Shown piece by piece: positions 36,292 through 48,625 of a DNA stretch of 64,000 nucleotides. The translations under genes were made by a program, and so were the position numbers. The notes under the pieces were generated by a model. That model worked only from the letters and a program-made list of their open reading frames with translations, was not told where the DNA came from and did not search any database. This DNA is from Garcia nutans (lineage: Eukaryota; Streptophyta; Magnoliopsida; Malpighiales; Euphorbiaceae): the NCBI GenBank assembly GCA_947685225.1, contig CANTUV010000026.1, positions 56,939,501 through 57,003,500 of the forward strand. Direction: 5' to 3'. Each line of letters begins with the position of its first letter. Within the stretch, counting starts at the first letter, position 1.

Positions 36292-36906
36292 TGTTATGAC
36301 GTTCCAGGAACATGATTTCGGTAAGAGTAGTGCAAAGAGTACTATTAATATAATGCATCTATATACAATATATGGCTCTGAGTTACCATTTATTCTTAGG
36401 CGAATCTAACATCAGTTAATTGTAATATGAGGAAGTAATATATAATAGTGGACATATTTTAGACTAGCAAGACATATTTTGGATATGAAAGTAAATCTAA
36501 GTATGAGAATAAATTCTTATAGACTTGTCTAAAGTGGATAATATCTTGCTAGTCGAGCTGTTACAACTTAGTATCAGAGCCAAACGACTTGTTATTTTAG
36601 CCAATGGTGGGGCAAAAATTCAGCTAGGACGCTGAGTCTCGTAGAAGGGAGAATGTAACGTCTCTGTATATAGTGTATGATTCTGTATTTCTATTCATCC
36701 TCAGTTGATGTGAAGAAGCAGTATATACGAGTGTATTACTATCCATCCCACATCGGTTAAGTGTAATGTGAGAAAGCAGTATAGAATAATGGACATACTT
36801 TATACTATCAAAAAATATTTTGAGTTTGGAGATAAATTTAGGTATGAGAATAAATCCATGCGAGCTTATTTAAAACGAATAATATATTGCTAGTTGAGCT
36901 GTTACA
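36292..36906 (+). mobile_element. TRIM-like miniature LTR element
   Basis: Two direct repeats. The right one is at 36654-36906 (tgtaacgtctctg...gagctgttaca). The left one ends at 36565 with the same gctgttaca and shares most of its length (for example tatgagaataaat and ttgctag-tcgagctgttaca), although its 5' end is unclear. Between them are only 88 bp: a primer-binding-site-like cttagtatcagagcc at 36567-36581 and a purine tract gaagggagaa before the right repeat. There is no coding capacity. The repeats are diverged, so the copy is old. Confidence 0.68.
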
Positions 36907-38470
36907 GGAGAAATGAAATTAATTAAGCTAAATTTAATATAAATACATTAATAAATAAATTATAAAAATACATTTTACATTGTTTTTTAGTTTTTAAAAA
37001 GGTTTTATAATTTTTATAAATAAATTTTAAAAAATTATTTTTTTGTAATTTTATTGAAATATATTTTATGTGCAATTATGTACTTTTTTCATTCCATAAA
37101 AATTATCTATTATTCTATTTTAGAATGTTCCTAAATAATTATTTATTTTTCTTTATAGTATATATTTGTTTTTTTTGTTGTACTCTCTAGTAAATTTATA
37201 CTTTAAATAAAAAATTAATTATAGTTTATAATACTTTAAAAATAAATTTAAAAATAATTTATTATGTAAACAAGGGTAGGAAAGAAATATACATAAATTA
37301 TTAATATATTAATTGAATTTTATTAAAATTTATATAAATCTGACATACTTTTTATGACGAAAAGAGTGTTTTTTGCATGATGAAAATGAATATTTCTCAA
37401 ATTGCAAAAAAGAGCATGGATATTTTGGAGAAAAACAAAAAAAGGTATTTTAAAAAATATTTTTATATAAAATTCTAAATAAATAATGTTTGGCCCATTT
37501 TTTTTTTTTTGAGTTACAAGTTAATAAAAATAAAAACATGGTCAATGATAAAAGAGCAAGAATTCAACATCTCCACCCACTCTTTTCCGGACACTATCCC
37601 TTGCAAAGTGGATTTGCCATCTATAAGTAAAGATGGTTTCAAATTCAAGATTTTGCCTTCTTAATTTATGTATTTACTTTAAGAGAAATCTGTCCCTTGT
37701 GAAAATTTCAATGAAATATTTTAATATTTAAATTATAATTGAAACAGACGGTGAGATTTATTGAAATAAAAATAAATTATTATCATTGTCTAATAATCTT
37801 ATGGCTAGACCTCTTGACAAAAAATAGCTCAATGTATGCAATTTGGAAAATTTATTAAACCATTTGATCATTCTATGGTTATACTTTTCAGAATTGCCAA
37901 ACCATGACGACCACACACTCTCTCTATCTATATTACAAAACAAAGTTATTTTGATTTTTGTATTTTAAATTTCTTATATTTTTACAGTGAAACTATATTT
38001 TAAAAAAATGATGTCATTGTTATAGAAGGTTATAAAATTATAAAAATATTGTTGTGAAATGAAAAATTAAATTATTAAATTGATTTTAAATTGAAGTGAA
38101 ATACAAAAAATAATATATTAAAATTTTAAAATTAATTAATGATTCAAATTGAATCAAATCAAGTAAATGACATATCTAGGGTTAATATTATTATTATTAA
38201 GCTTTTTTTTTAATATTATTATCGGGTAAAAGCTAAAAATTTGAGTTTGGTAGTGATGAGTCGTGAAACAATGAACAAATTGAAATCAAAATGGGTCCTC
38301 AAAAGCCCATAGCTGATGAAGCCCAACCCAACTTAAGAACCACAACCAGAAGGATTCATTCAATTGATAGAGAATGTGAAAAGGAGTTGGGCTTTGAGAA
38401 GCGCATTGACGAAGCCTATAACTCGAATCTGGCCGTCCATTTTCCAATCTAACGGTTAGAATAATTTCCA
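36907..38470. other. AT-rich intergenic DNA
   Basis: No coding or repeat structure supported. It grades into the promoter and 5' UTR of the DUF1639 gene near 38500. Confidence 0.5.
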
Positions 38471-39426
38471 GTTATTTTAAAACATGGCATATCAATTGGA
38501 GGGGCAGATAAAATGCACACAGAAGGGGATTACAGAGAAGAGAAGAAGAGGAAGAAGAATCCACGAAGAAGCTCAGAGAAACAAACAGCAAAAAGGAGAG
38601 ATTGAGAGAGAGAGAGAGAGGCTTGCAAAACACAAATAAAAAGTTTACTAAATACAAGCACAGAGGAAGAAGAGTTCTCAAAGAACAAACACAAACAAGA
38701 AAAGATTTAGAGAGAGAGAAAGAGAGTTTTTTTTTTATATTCTAGGATAAAATCGATCTGGGGTTTCTTCTGTTTGTAGGGGTTTTTCTTAAGTAATTTC
38801 ATATTTGTTTAAGGATTTAATCTAAGCCTCATGCAATTGTCTTACGGTAATGATATGTTTTCCATCTTTTTTCTCTCTGTCTGTGTTGTTTTAACAAAGG
38901 TCATTTCTTTTCAATGGCATTCTAGAGTAGATTTCGAAGGATTTGCTTTTGATTTCCCTTTTACACTCATAGATCTTGTTGTAAACCTCACAATCGTCTC
39001 AAACTTCAATGTTTTTGTCTCCCTATTTCTCATTTCTATCGTTTTTTTGGATTTAATTGAGAGTGAGAGTAGATACATCTTAAAAAATATGTTTTTCTTA
39101 TCTTTCTCACATGACCTTTTTTTTAATATTTTATCTGATTTTCACTTTCTGGGTTTTTTCCATCCACTAATTTCTCAATCTTAAGGCTTGTTTTTAGTTC
39201 TGGGTCTTACAAAAAGACTCAATCCTATGTCCTCGTATTTTGTTGTTTGCTGTGGTAGATGGAATCGACTATCTCCAAATTCGTTAATTTCCATGTTTTT
39301 TTCACTTCTGGATTTTCTCAATTAACTTTTCTCTTCATTGCTCTACCTCAAGTTGCTGCAAGTACTGGGATTTTCTTCTGGGTTGTTTTTGCTCCTTTTC
39401 TAACGGGTGTTTTTGTGATTACAGAT
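38471..39426 (+). promoter_or_regulatory. Probable 5' UTR/promoter of the DUF1639 gene
   Basis: Purine-rich DNA with a GA repeat (about 38604-38620) and then pyrimidine-rich DNA. The ATG at 39427 follows gtgattacag, a good acceptor, so a 5' UTR intron probably ends at 39424. The open frames upstream of the ATG look like intron or UTR, not protein. Confidence 0.45.
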
Positions 39427-40664
39427 ATGGACAGAGACGAGAAAAACCAGAGAATGAACAAACCATTAGAGCCAGATTTTTTCTTGCAGTGGGGGAATAA
39501 AAAGAGGCTTAGATGTGTGAGAGTAAGAGATCCTCAATTCATATCACAGAGATCCGATGGTGTCTTTCGCCGGAAAATCACATCCCGGATAGATAGACGC
39601 GTCATCTCTCCGGCGACAGAGAAAGACACATCTCATCCTCAATCGCATCGTCTTACCAGGTTAGATTGGTTTTAGCTTAGTTTCCTTTGTTGCTAAGAAA
39701 AGAGGCCAGTTTCTGGCTTTTCATGCGAGGGCTTTTTTGGCCGGCGGTTTTTGTTTTTGTTTGATATTCTTATCAATTTTCTCAGCAACCAAACAGAGAA
39801 TTGAAAAAGAGCTTACAGGGCCTATTATTATTATTATTATTCTGTTTGGTTGCTGAGAAAATTAAGAGAATAAATTTAATCTATGCGATTGTTTTATACT
39901 GTTTCTATTTCCTAATTCTGCTTTGTTTTCTTTTTCTCAGCAACCAAACAGAGTTGAGAATTCCCCCGAATATAAAAAGAGAAAAGGTCGGAACTTTCTT
40001 GCAATCTCCTGTTTGGTTGGCGGGAAAAAAAAGAAAACGAGAATTTCATGAAAACGCATTTTGTTTTTTAGATCCCAAATAATTCACAATCTAAGCCTTA
40101 AAAGAAAGATAAAACTGGAAATTTTTAATCTGTTCGGATCTGTTTATGTATTGGTACAGGAATTCTGAGGCAGCAACGCTCCGGTCAAGTGTGACTGAGA
40201 ATAGGAAATCGGCTTCGCCGGAAAAGGAAGACAGGTACTACACGACAATAGGGTCAGTAGGGTTGGGTTTGGAGGAGAATGGGAAGGTTTCAATGGATGG
40301 TAACAATGGAGAAGATAAAGGTCAAGTATGGCCAAAACTTTATATCACTTTATCAATCAAAGAAAAAGAAGAGGATTTTATGGCTATGAAAGGCTGTAAA
40401 CTTCCTCAACGGCCGAAAAAGAGGGCCAAGATTATCCAGAGAAGCTTACTTGTAAGTCTCCTCCTTAAATTTGCTTTTTTTCCCTCTCTCTCTCTCTCTC
40501 TCTCTCTTCAAAATTTTCTAGGATTTTCTGGGGAATGGTATGATTGAAAGGTTGTGGTTTTAATTTCTTGGGTTTTCTTGAAAGGGACGTTTTTTCTTTT
40601 TTCTTTTCCCATTTATCATTGATTGTAACTTTCGTTGGGTCCTAATTTCTCTTCTCCCCTCCCC

Positions 40665-40699
<35 letters not shown>

Positions 40700-40977
40700 G
40701 GAAATTTGGCGGGTAACAGTTAGCGAGCCCTGGGGCATGGTTGACTGATATGTGCCAAGAGAGGTATGAAGTTAGGGAGAAGAAGAGCTCTAAGAAGGTA
40801 CTTATTTGATCTTCTCTTAGATCTGAATTTTCATGGATAATAATAATGATGGATTTTAAAAAAGATAAAAAAATTATCCTTTTTTTTTTCTAAACATTTT
40901 TTTTTTATAATTGATATGTGAAACAGAGACCAAGAGGACTAAAGGCAATGGGAAGCATGGAAAGTGATTCAGAATGA
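39427..40977 (+). CDS. DUF1639 family protein
   Basis: Four exons: 39427-39659, 40160-40451, 40720-40797 and 40927-40977. Phases agree and give 217 residues. The hallmark segments are all present in order: DFFLQWGNKKRLRCVRVRDP (residues 17-36), KLPQRPKKRAKIIQRSLL (about 158-175) joined to LASPGAWLTDMCQERYEVREKK, and the C-terminal RPRGLKAMGSMESDSE. DUF1639 proteins are plant-specific, basic and of unknown function; the RPKKRAK stretch could be a nuclear localisation signal (inference). Intron 1 holds a perfect 23-bp inverted repeat, and intron 2 holds a CT tract, a poly-C run and a second CT tract. The gene looks intact. Confidence 0.92.
39775..39863. repeat. Perfect 23-bp inverted repeat in DUF1639 intron 1
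   Basis: The arms are 39775-39797 and 39841-39863, exact reverse complements around the core ctcagcaaccaaacaga, with a 43-base loop containing (tta)n. Further copies of the core lie at 39933-39953 (same sense) and near 40006 (ctgtttggttgg, inverted). Confidence 0.85.
40478..40700. repeat. CT microsatellites and poly-C tract in DUF1639 intron 2
   Basis: A (ct)n run at about 40482-40507 is followed by a run of about 17 C near 40659-40675 and another (ct)n to about 40698, right upstream of the exon 3 acceptor at 40719. Long pure C runs are unusual in plant introns and prone to assembly error. Confidence 0.8.
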
Positions 40978-42157
40978 TAAAAGTGTTTCATTGAAGCAGT
41001 AGAGGCTTTAATTTTATTTTGTAAGAAATTTTTGAAAATTTTCTTTGGAGGTGATGATGATGCGATGAATCGGACGTTTGTTAGGGTTGGAGAGAAAGAG
41101 GGTAGTAAGAAGGAGTCTCTGCTGCGCTTTGCTTGTTTGTTGTATAGCTCTAAGCTTCATTTTTATCAATGAGAAAAATAATTCTTTTCTCTCATTTACC
41201 ATTTAATTATTTGAGCTTCTTCCTTGCAAGACCATAATTCCTTAATAATAATAATTTTAAAAAAAGAAAAATTGATGCTATTCAATATGGTGAAAAGAAA
41301 ATGTCAAATTATGGTTTTCAAAAGAAAAAGGAAGAAATCAAATAAATTAGGTTTGGTTTTGGCCCTTATTATGCAGTAGATGCTTATAAATGGAAATGGT
41401 ACTGTTGTCAGCTCTGGCAAACGACTCTAATTATTTCAGGCTGTACGATTATCAATAAGCGTGCAAAATCTGAAGGGGAATCGTATCTCCAATGACCTAC
41501 CAGAGATTTATGATTTGCCTGTCATGTGCTCTCACCCCCGTCAAAACTTGGATATTCTAATGAGGCTAATTTGCAAATGATGATCTCATCTCAAATTTTT
41601 CAGCAGAATCTATTTGCTTAAAATAGAAATGATCGCCAAGCACATCTCCAGAAAATTTCTCAAATACGATAGGGATTCACTACAATTTAGCAGAAGAAAA
41701 AAAATCCACTGGCATTCTGTTTTTACAAATGTTAATATCACTTTGTAATCAAATATTATTTTTACATTGAAGAAAACATTCCATGAGCTATATACTATAT
41801 GACCATGACCCATGTGATTGTTTAGTTTTGATAAATTATAAGCATACTATGTTTTTTTTTTCTTCGTAATTCTGTATCGATCCATATCAAACTGTCAACT
41901 AGGCTTCGATCTTGATGTGTGCTGAATCCTACACAAGCAAACAAGAAGCCATGTGAGAACATCTCATAACAAAGGAATGATGGGTTCCACTGTAAGATGC
42001 GGCTCATAGCACGTTGTACAACCCAAGCAGATGCTTTGTATGGGATGATACCATGAAAGTTGCCAGGATGATCACAGATCAATCAGGAAGATGCTATGTC
42101 ATACAGAAGCCATGCATATTTCTGAACAAACTGATGAAAGTAAAATAATAAATATAA
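40978..42157. other. 3' flank of DUF1639 and spacer
   Basis: Probable 3' UTR to about 41200. An 86-codon minus-strand frame at 41822-42082 is open but unrecognised. No other structure is supported. Confidence 0.45.
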
Positions 42158-42283
42158 GGGTCCATCTGATAGATGGCAATTTGAAATTATTGTGGATTTA
42201 AAATTTTAAGGGTAAATCCTAAAAGATAAATATAATTCCAAATTCCAAATGCTCAATCATTTACTAGCTATCCAAATGGACCC
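42158..42283. mobile_element. Tourist-like MITE (PIF/Harbinger type)
   Basis: 126 bp flanked by TAA on both sides (42155-42157 and 42284-42286). The terminal repeats are gggtccatctgatag and its near inverse, ctatccaaatggaccc. The small size, TAA target duplication and GG-T/C-CC...TTTGG ends fit Tourist MITEs. It lies downstream of the HOZ stop. Confidence 0.72.
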
Positions 42284-42654
42284 TAAGAAATCTCAAAAAG
42301 AAAATTATCATTTTAGTCTTCGAGGGAAACATGTGATTCAGTATTTGGTATAGTGCAATAAAATTGAGTTCATTCTAATTTCTAAAACTTTAGAACAATG
42401 CCTTGCTTCTTTAAATAAAACGAAAAAGAGTAGAAAAGAGAAAGTAAAAACATCTTATCCTTGAAACATCCCAATGGTTGTGATTAGAATGTCCAACCTA
42501 GCACATGGTTTGCTTGTAAGGCTTGCAACCCATAAGTTCTTAATGCTTAAAAGGTGAAACTTTTCTTGCTATCTAGAAAAACAGTTCAACATTATCACAT
42601 TGCAAGATTATATTGGATAAGTGCACACCTCTTTGTACCTTCTTTAGCACGGTA
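42284..42654. other. 3' flank of the HOZ gene
   Basis: Downstream, probably 3' UTR, of the minus-strand HOZ gene. Nothing else seen. Confidence 0.45.
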
Positions 42655-45600
42655 TCAATTAACTTGGGACTTGGCAGCTTGAAGCATTTCCACAACTAAA
42701 GTCTTCACATCCCTAAGGAAGATGAGAAAACGAACTCATGAAAAACAAAGTTAAATAAGGCAGTCAAACAGAAGCAGAGGACTCGACCACTGAGTTACAA
42801 TATAAAGTCCTACTATACAACAGAAGAATTCTTCAAAAGAAACCCGTAGGCAAATGGAAGAAGGCCCTCCATAAATTTATGGCCAAAGGATTTGTACTAT
42901 GGCAGGAGATGATGGTTGGGTTTAAGGCATGTATATGTACGTGTGTGTGTGAAACATCAAATTAAATCCGGATAATGTTTCAACTAAAAACAATTCTTCA
43001 TATCAACTTTAAGCAGTATCAGCAAAAGGAAAAGTTTTCCAGACAAGCTACAAAATTAAATGAGAATCTAGCAGCACATGTTATATAACAAAAGAATATG
43101 AACAGTCAAAGCCCATATAATAAAGACAAACGATTGAGGATTTTCACTATTTAACTTCCATAGCAGACCAAATTTTCCAGTTAAGGTGTCTCACTTTCTG
43201 TTTTCTGCATGTCTTGGAAAAGGAATCCGAAGTTTGTGAGTATTCCCTTGATAAACAGCCTAGAAGAAAAGAAATAAGTTAAAAGGTATTAATCAAGATA
43301 GGAAGAGGAACAGTTTTTAAGTTCAGAAAAGATCCAAATGGCGAATTAGCAAAAAGGGCTACTCCAGACTAAGCCTAAAGCTCGTTTTTAAAGAAGGAAA
43401 TCACTAATAAGCTGGAAGCAAAAGACATATTTAAAAGATAGAGGAGGCAGCACACCAAGTGAGACAGTTATGCATAGTGATACCTTAACATTGAATCCAA
43501 GGCTATCAATGTCCAGCATGTAGGCAGATTCCACCTGAAGAAAAACATTAAGTCAAGCCTTCACATACCCATTGGTTTGATTTTGATAAATGAAAAACAA
43601 GGAGAAATAGAGTACTGAACAGGAGCGGAGAGGAAAGAGTTTGTTTAGCTTCCTAATCATATTTTCTTTGACAGCTTGTGCTCAGCACTTCAATGTTTTA
43701 CTCAACTTGCTTTAGAAAGGGTCCCCCCTCTCGCTCTTAGGATTTTAACTACATCCAGGGAAAATTTTCCAAACCTGAGAAGGACGTTTTTAAACTTCTA
43801 GTGCTTGCTTTATTTGAGACTAGAAAAAGGACAAACCCAAGAAACTGTGTGTTTTCCATTTCCTTCCCTTCCTTTCCATCTAACTCAGTCACAAGTTCAT
43901 TCACTGAAATTATTAAATTCTCTCTCTCTCTCTCAAATGCATGTTACTAAGTGTGTATCCTCCCAGATTCCCTACTAATTTTAAAGTTGCAAAATATTGT
44001 TGACTAATCAATTTAACTGTAGACTATGGTTTATCAATAATGTAATAATTTCTCACTTCCTAGGAGATATAGAAATATAACTGATAGTACACTAGTCATC
44101 ATATTACCGCAATTGATGTTGAATGTTGCACAATGAGCCTAGTATCTTCAGCGTGATCTCTATTCATATGGGACTGGTGAAAGATAAGATACCAATTGGA
44201 AGAGGGTGGGGGAGAAAAGTTAGAATCCATAAACAATAAAACAACAGGAATGCATATATTGTATAAGCAAAATATACCGCAACGGGTTTTGAAAATTGAG
44301 CAATTGGATCCACTTTAGCAGCTTGGTACTCTTGTTTGCTAAACTCTTCAATGTTTAAAGTAAAATAGATAATAGATTAGCTGAAAACAATATCTACAAG
44401 GCACTCAAAAAAATTAACATAGCACCGAAAAATGCTTTAGTAAAAGCATTGATACATGTCCTGGGTGAAGTGACTTTGTGAGTATGGAAAATCACTCTTG
44501 ACCATATGCTTCGAAAAATTTTGGATTATTTTTTGTTTAAAAAGAAAATAATATATAGAATACGACACATACCTCCAGATCCAAGTAAAGCAGTTGCAAC
44601 TCCTGATACATATCGCACAACTTTTGGTTCAATGCGAAAGAATTGGAAATCACCAAAGTCAACCTTCATGTTGTAAGAATTTATTAGCTCTTCTTGATCT
44701 ACTGCAATGATGTTGGATGAAGAAAGAATAACGCATGCCAGAGAATAAGAGGAAACTCATTACCCAGAATGCATTAGGATGCTTTGCCAGATATGCAGTT
44801 CGAATGGCATTTTGATCTTTGTCAGAAACCTAAGTAATTGATGAGAAAAAAAACAGTAAAATCTATATCAACCCCTCCCACTAGGAAAAAAAAAATGGTA
44901 GAAAATAACATACATGCAAAATAATGAGTTTAGAATAACATCCAAATAGGAAACAAAAAATGACTTACAGAAACCGCATCACCATGCAGGGTGATTACTA
45001 AATCAGTTTTATCCTCCGAATCTCTAGCAACAAGTAATGAGCATTTGGGATTATCTAAGAGGTCCTGCGAAAAGCAAGTTTCAGATAGTCACAAGGCTGT
45101 AAATGACTTAAGGAATTTCATAACTGGATCAAAGGGTAAACTAATACCAATGGAACATAAACAGGTAGAAGAACATAATTTGAGAGGACAATTACATCTA
45201 CTCCAGCATTTTTATTTTGCATGTGGATACTATTGCTGGGGGAGAATTGCATCAAATATGGGAAACAAAATAAATATAAGATCAATGACTCTTATTATCA
45301 GACTTATATTCTCAAATTCAAAACATCTAACAGGTTTCAATTTTTTTATCACACTTATCAGCTAGCATAGGCAGGGCATAGGAACATGAACAAATTATAA
45401 ATTGAAGTTAAACAATCCAAAAGAACCAAGATTGAAATACTTCATGAAGGTAGATCTCTGAATCTAAACAATGGAATGGTTATTCATGATGGATGATTTT
45501 CCAAGCTGAAAAGATTATACAGATTGTAAAGCAAACCTTTGTATGAACTGCCAAGCTGCTCACTGCTAATATTGGAGATCCATCAACATCAGATGCAAAA

Positions 45601-47250
45601 TCAACCATTGAACCTGATGGATAACCCTCATGCTTCTGTTCATCAAAAGCAATTGTTATGTCAGTAAGCAGATGAAAAAGAAGTCCTAGCAATAAAAGGC
45701 ACAATCAAGTATAAAACAGTGGCAGCGTGCAAAAAATAACCCATAGACACCTCCCGCAAAATACCCAGGAGGGAAAAAAGGGTCTTTAACAATAGCTGAC
45801 AGTCAAAACAATTTTGATCTCCTTAGCCTCCAAAAAATAAGCCACTGTTTTGTAAAACATTAGTTCCAAAATTCACTAATGAATCAAGGTTTTGTCAGGA
45901 TTTGTATTTTGTATACATATGATACAATACCTTAATAATCCCAAGAGTTCTGCGGTATAAAGCCAGAGACATTTCAAAGGAAATTAACAGGAACTAAATA
46001 AAGACATGCACAATAAAGACATGCATCCCTCAGCCTTCAAGTTATATTTCAGAAAGTTTCTGATGCACAGATTTGGTTTTCCTGGTTTAGAACTTAGATA
46101 CTTACTCATACACCCTTCCCCTTCCAACCCCGTTTCTCATTGGACATTTATTAAGGCTTCAATTCAGGTAAGTTAATCAATATTAAAATTCAGACAAATA
46201 TCCCCGATTTTTTTCTTTTTCTCAGCAAATTTTTAAAATCCAACAAACGGATTTAGCATCTTCATTAGCACTAAACCTTTACTGATAATCACAGAAAAAC
46301 TAATGAATTGAATCAAAATATCGATCCTTGAGCCATGTCAACTTCAAGTATCATGAAAATTCCGATTCCATTATTTCTCTTTGGATTAATTAGTTCCAAG
46401 ACTTGAATGGAGACGTAAAATCCGTGTCTTGGAAGGGGCCTAAGGCTGGAATATCTTTTTTGGTGTCTTTTGAGCTTATTTTATTGAGAATCCATACAGC
46501 CGACCCCAACTTGTTTGGGATTAAGGCTTAGTTGTTGTTGTTGTTGTTGTTGTTGATTAATTAGTTCAAATTTGTAACCACGGTAAGAAGAACAAACCTG
46601 AGAAAAAGTTGAAAGCATGCCACGCACACTGTGATAAAACACGGTTTTAACTTCCTCAACTGCAGGAAGCCGAGCAACCTTTTCCTATAATTACACAAAC
46701 CCATTACCAATCAGTATTATTGACAAACATAAATTAAACAACATGATTAAAACTTTAATAACGTGAATAATAACTAATTTCTCAGTTATTAACCGAGTAA
46801 AATGAAACTACCTGATGAGTTTTGATCAACTGGAACAGATTGGACTCACTATTAACATCCCCAGGTGACACAGCCTGATAAGAGGAGAAAACAATTTAAT
46901 TAATTTAAAACTGTTTATATTATCAATAAATCATTCAATTTCAGAACTACTAAACCCAATAAAATAAAATAAAATAAAATAAAATAAGGCTTTCAAATTT
47001 GCAATTATAAACAGAAAATGATTGATAAACTTGATTTGATTACCTGAGGGGAGGGCTGAGCTGCAGAAGCCATGAAAAGAGAGGGACGACAACGGAGAGA
47101 GAAAGAGGAGGGGCAAATTGGTAATAAGAGAGAAGAAAGATGGGTTTTGTCGACATTTAAGAGCGTAAATATAGGGGAGGAGCACGGAGCCACCAACGGC
47201 CTCATTGCTGCGCGCGACACAGTGAAGCAACCGACCAACGACGACGCCAA
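42655..47250 (-). CDS. HOZ: Plastid FMN-binding split-barrel/DUF2470 protein (HugZ-like, HOZ)
   Basis: Twelve minus-strand exons: 47044-47250, 46812-46874, 46598-46684, 45537-45635, 44969-45064, 44764-44829, 44573-44663, 44278-44345, 44108-44173, 43484-43534, 43195-43259 and 42655-42712. All phases agree and give 338 residues. The first 69 (MASSLVGCFTVSRAAMRPL...) form a Ser-rich chloroplast transit peptide. Then comes an FMN-binding split barrel (GSMVDFASDVDGSPILAVSS; CSLLVARDSEDKTDLVITL; VDFGDFQFFRIEPKVVRYV), followed by a DUF2470 domain (SHMNRDHAEDTRLIVQHS; AYMLDIDSLGFNV). It matches Arabidopsis At3g03890, a homologue of bacterial HugZ; heme breakdown by the plant protein is doubtful. Intron 3 contains a LINE fragment. 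The gene looks intact. Confidence 0.93.
46397..46554 (+). mobile_element. RTE-type LINE, 3'-end fragment in HOZ intron 3
   Basis: About 158 bp matching the last codons and 3' UTR of the LINE at 56686-58639 (ggagacgtaaaatccgtgtc, then ccccaacttgtttgggatta), ending in (ttg)n. A target duplication gattaattagttc lies at 46384-46396 and 46555-46567. So it is an extreme 5'-truncated retrotransposition. Confidence 0.88.
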
Positions 47251-48394
47251 CTAACCACACTACTTCTATTTTTTTATTATTATTTAAATGTAATTATTAA
47301 TCTCACGCCATTTATTTATTCATTTATTTTGCTTATTTATTTTTTAAATAATTTTTTTTATCTTTTCGAAGTTCTTAAAAATGGTGTCTGATAAAGCTAG
47401 AGAACCGATTTTTTTTAATTTATTTATTTGAAAAAAAGAAAAAAAAGATTCTGATCGATTAGAAATTTGAGGGTTTTTTTTGTTTTCTCCATGGTTTTTA
47501 ACAGCCTCTGTAGATCTTTGGCTTTGGTAGTGTTATTGCAAGGTTTGGTTCTCCAGTCTTTCAAGGTTTCTTCTCAGGGCATCAATTAAAGCTATCAACC
47601 CATTTTTATATCTGAAGTTCAAGATCCTGATTGCCAAATCTGTGTGACAGCCCTGATTTCTACTGCGCATGGAAATTTCTCTTTCAAAGTGCTTATTTTT
47701 TCTCTTCTTTCAGATCCAATGAGCTTGTTTGTAAAAACTGTTATGTGATTATGTTTAGTCTCTCATACAGTTGGTTCTCTGAGTTCTTGATGGTTGTTTA
47801 TGTTGGAGGGATTGTTTTAGTTTTTCAGAGGGGAATTCTTTATTTTTTTTTGGAACAATAAAAGAGAGGAATTCGTTTAGCTTCAGATCTCTAGGATTTT
47901 GCTCCCCCTATCTTGGGTTGTATTTTTATTATTGTTTAATGAAGTTTCGCATCTGTTAAAAAAAAATTGATTATAAATAATTTTAATTAATTTAATTATT
48001 TTATAATAGTTTTTTGTATAAAGATGCTGTAAATATTTTATGATTTTACTGTATATCATTTCCAAATTAAATTTATTATTAGGTTAAAATTATTTACTAA
48101 TTTGTCTTTAATATTGAAAATTTTTAAGTAATTTTGTTTAATTATTAAGTGCCGTGTAATTCCGGTTAAAACATTTTGTGATTTCCCGTACGGCGTAAAA
48201 TAATACGATCTGATCTCGGAAAAAAAATACACAAAATCAAAAATATTTAGAGAGATCAAATCTTCAAATAAAAAAAAATATTATAGAACAAATCAAACGC
48301 AATATCTGAAATTCAAAATCAAATTTCTCAATTCAGTTCACATCATCACAATTTATGTGATACACGTATACACAGAGAAAATCAACAGAAGAAG
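47251..48394. other. Spacer upstream of HOZ
   Basis: Contains the HOZ promoter on the minus strand. A 32-codon plus-strand frame at about 47490-47588 (MVFNSLCRSLALVVLLQG...) has a hydrophobic, signal-like start but no other support. Confidence 0.4.
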
Positions 48395-48625
48395 TCAATC
48401 TGAGTGCGAATCTGAATCGTCGTCGAAATCGAAATCGGAGAGATTGGCAGAACTGGGATTGTAACAGAGATAGGTCCAGAGAGAGAGTGAGACGGCCCAA
48501 GTGTTGAAGAGGGAAGCAGAAGAGCAGATTCAAGACTTGGTCACTTCTTAGCCGCTCTGGATTGCAGGCTATGTATTGGCAGATACATTTGCTATTGTCA
48601 TCACCAAATTGGAGTTTAAAACCAT
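48395..48625 (-). pseudogene. Short membrane-protein-like frame with three in-frame stops
   Basis: From an ATG at 48625 (MVLNSNLVMTIANVSANT), a 77-codon frame runs to a TGA at 48395, interrupted by TAG, TAA and TGA at codons 19, 26 and 32. The 44 codons after the last interruption look coding: a hydrophobic stretch SLFNTWAVSLSLWTYLC followed by an acidic tail DFDFDDDSDSHSD. I do not recognise the family. It could be a decayed small gene, or the 3' exon of a gene whose other exons I cannot see. Confidence 0.35.

Noticed and set aside
41822..42082. 86-codon minus-strand frame MICDHPGNFHGI
   Set aside because: Somewhat protein-like composition, but no family recognised and no splice sites joining it to HOZ or another gene.
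47490..47588. 32-codon frame with signal-peptide-like start
   Set aside because: Too short to support without expression or homology. Noted only in the spacer entry.
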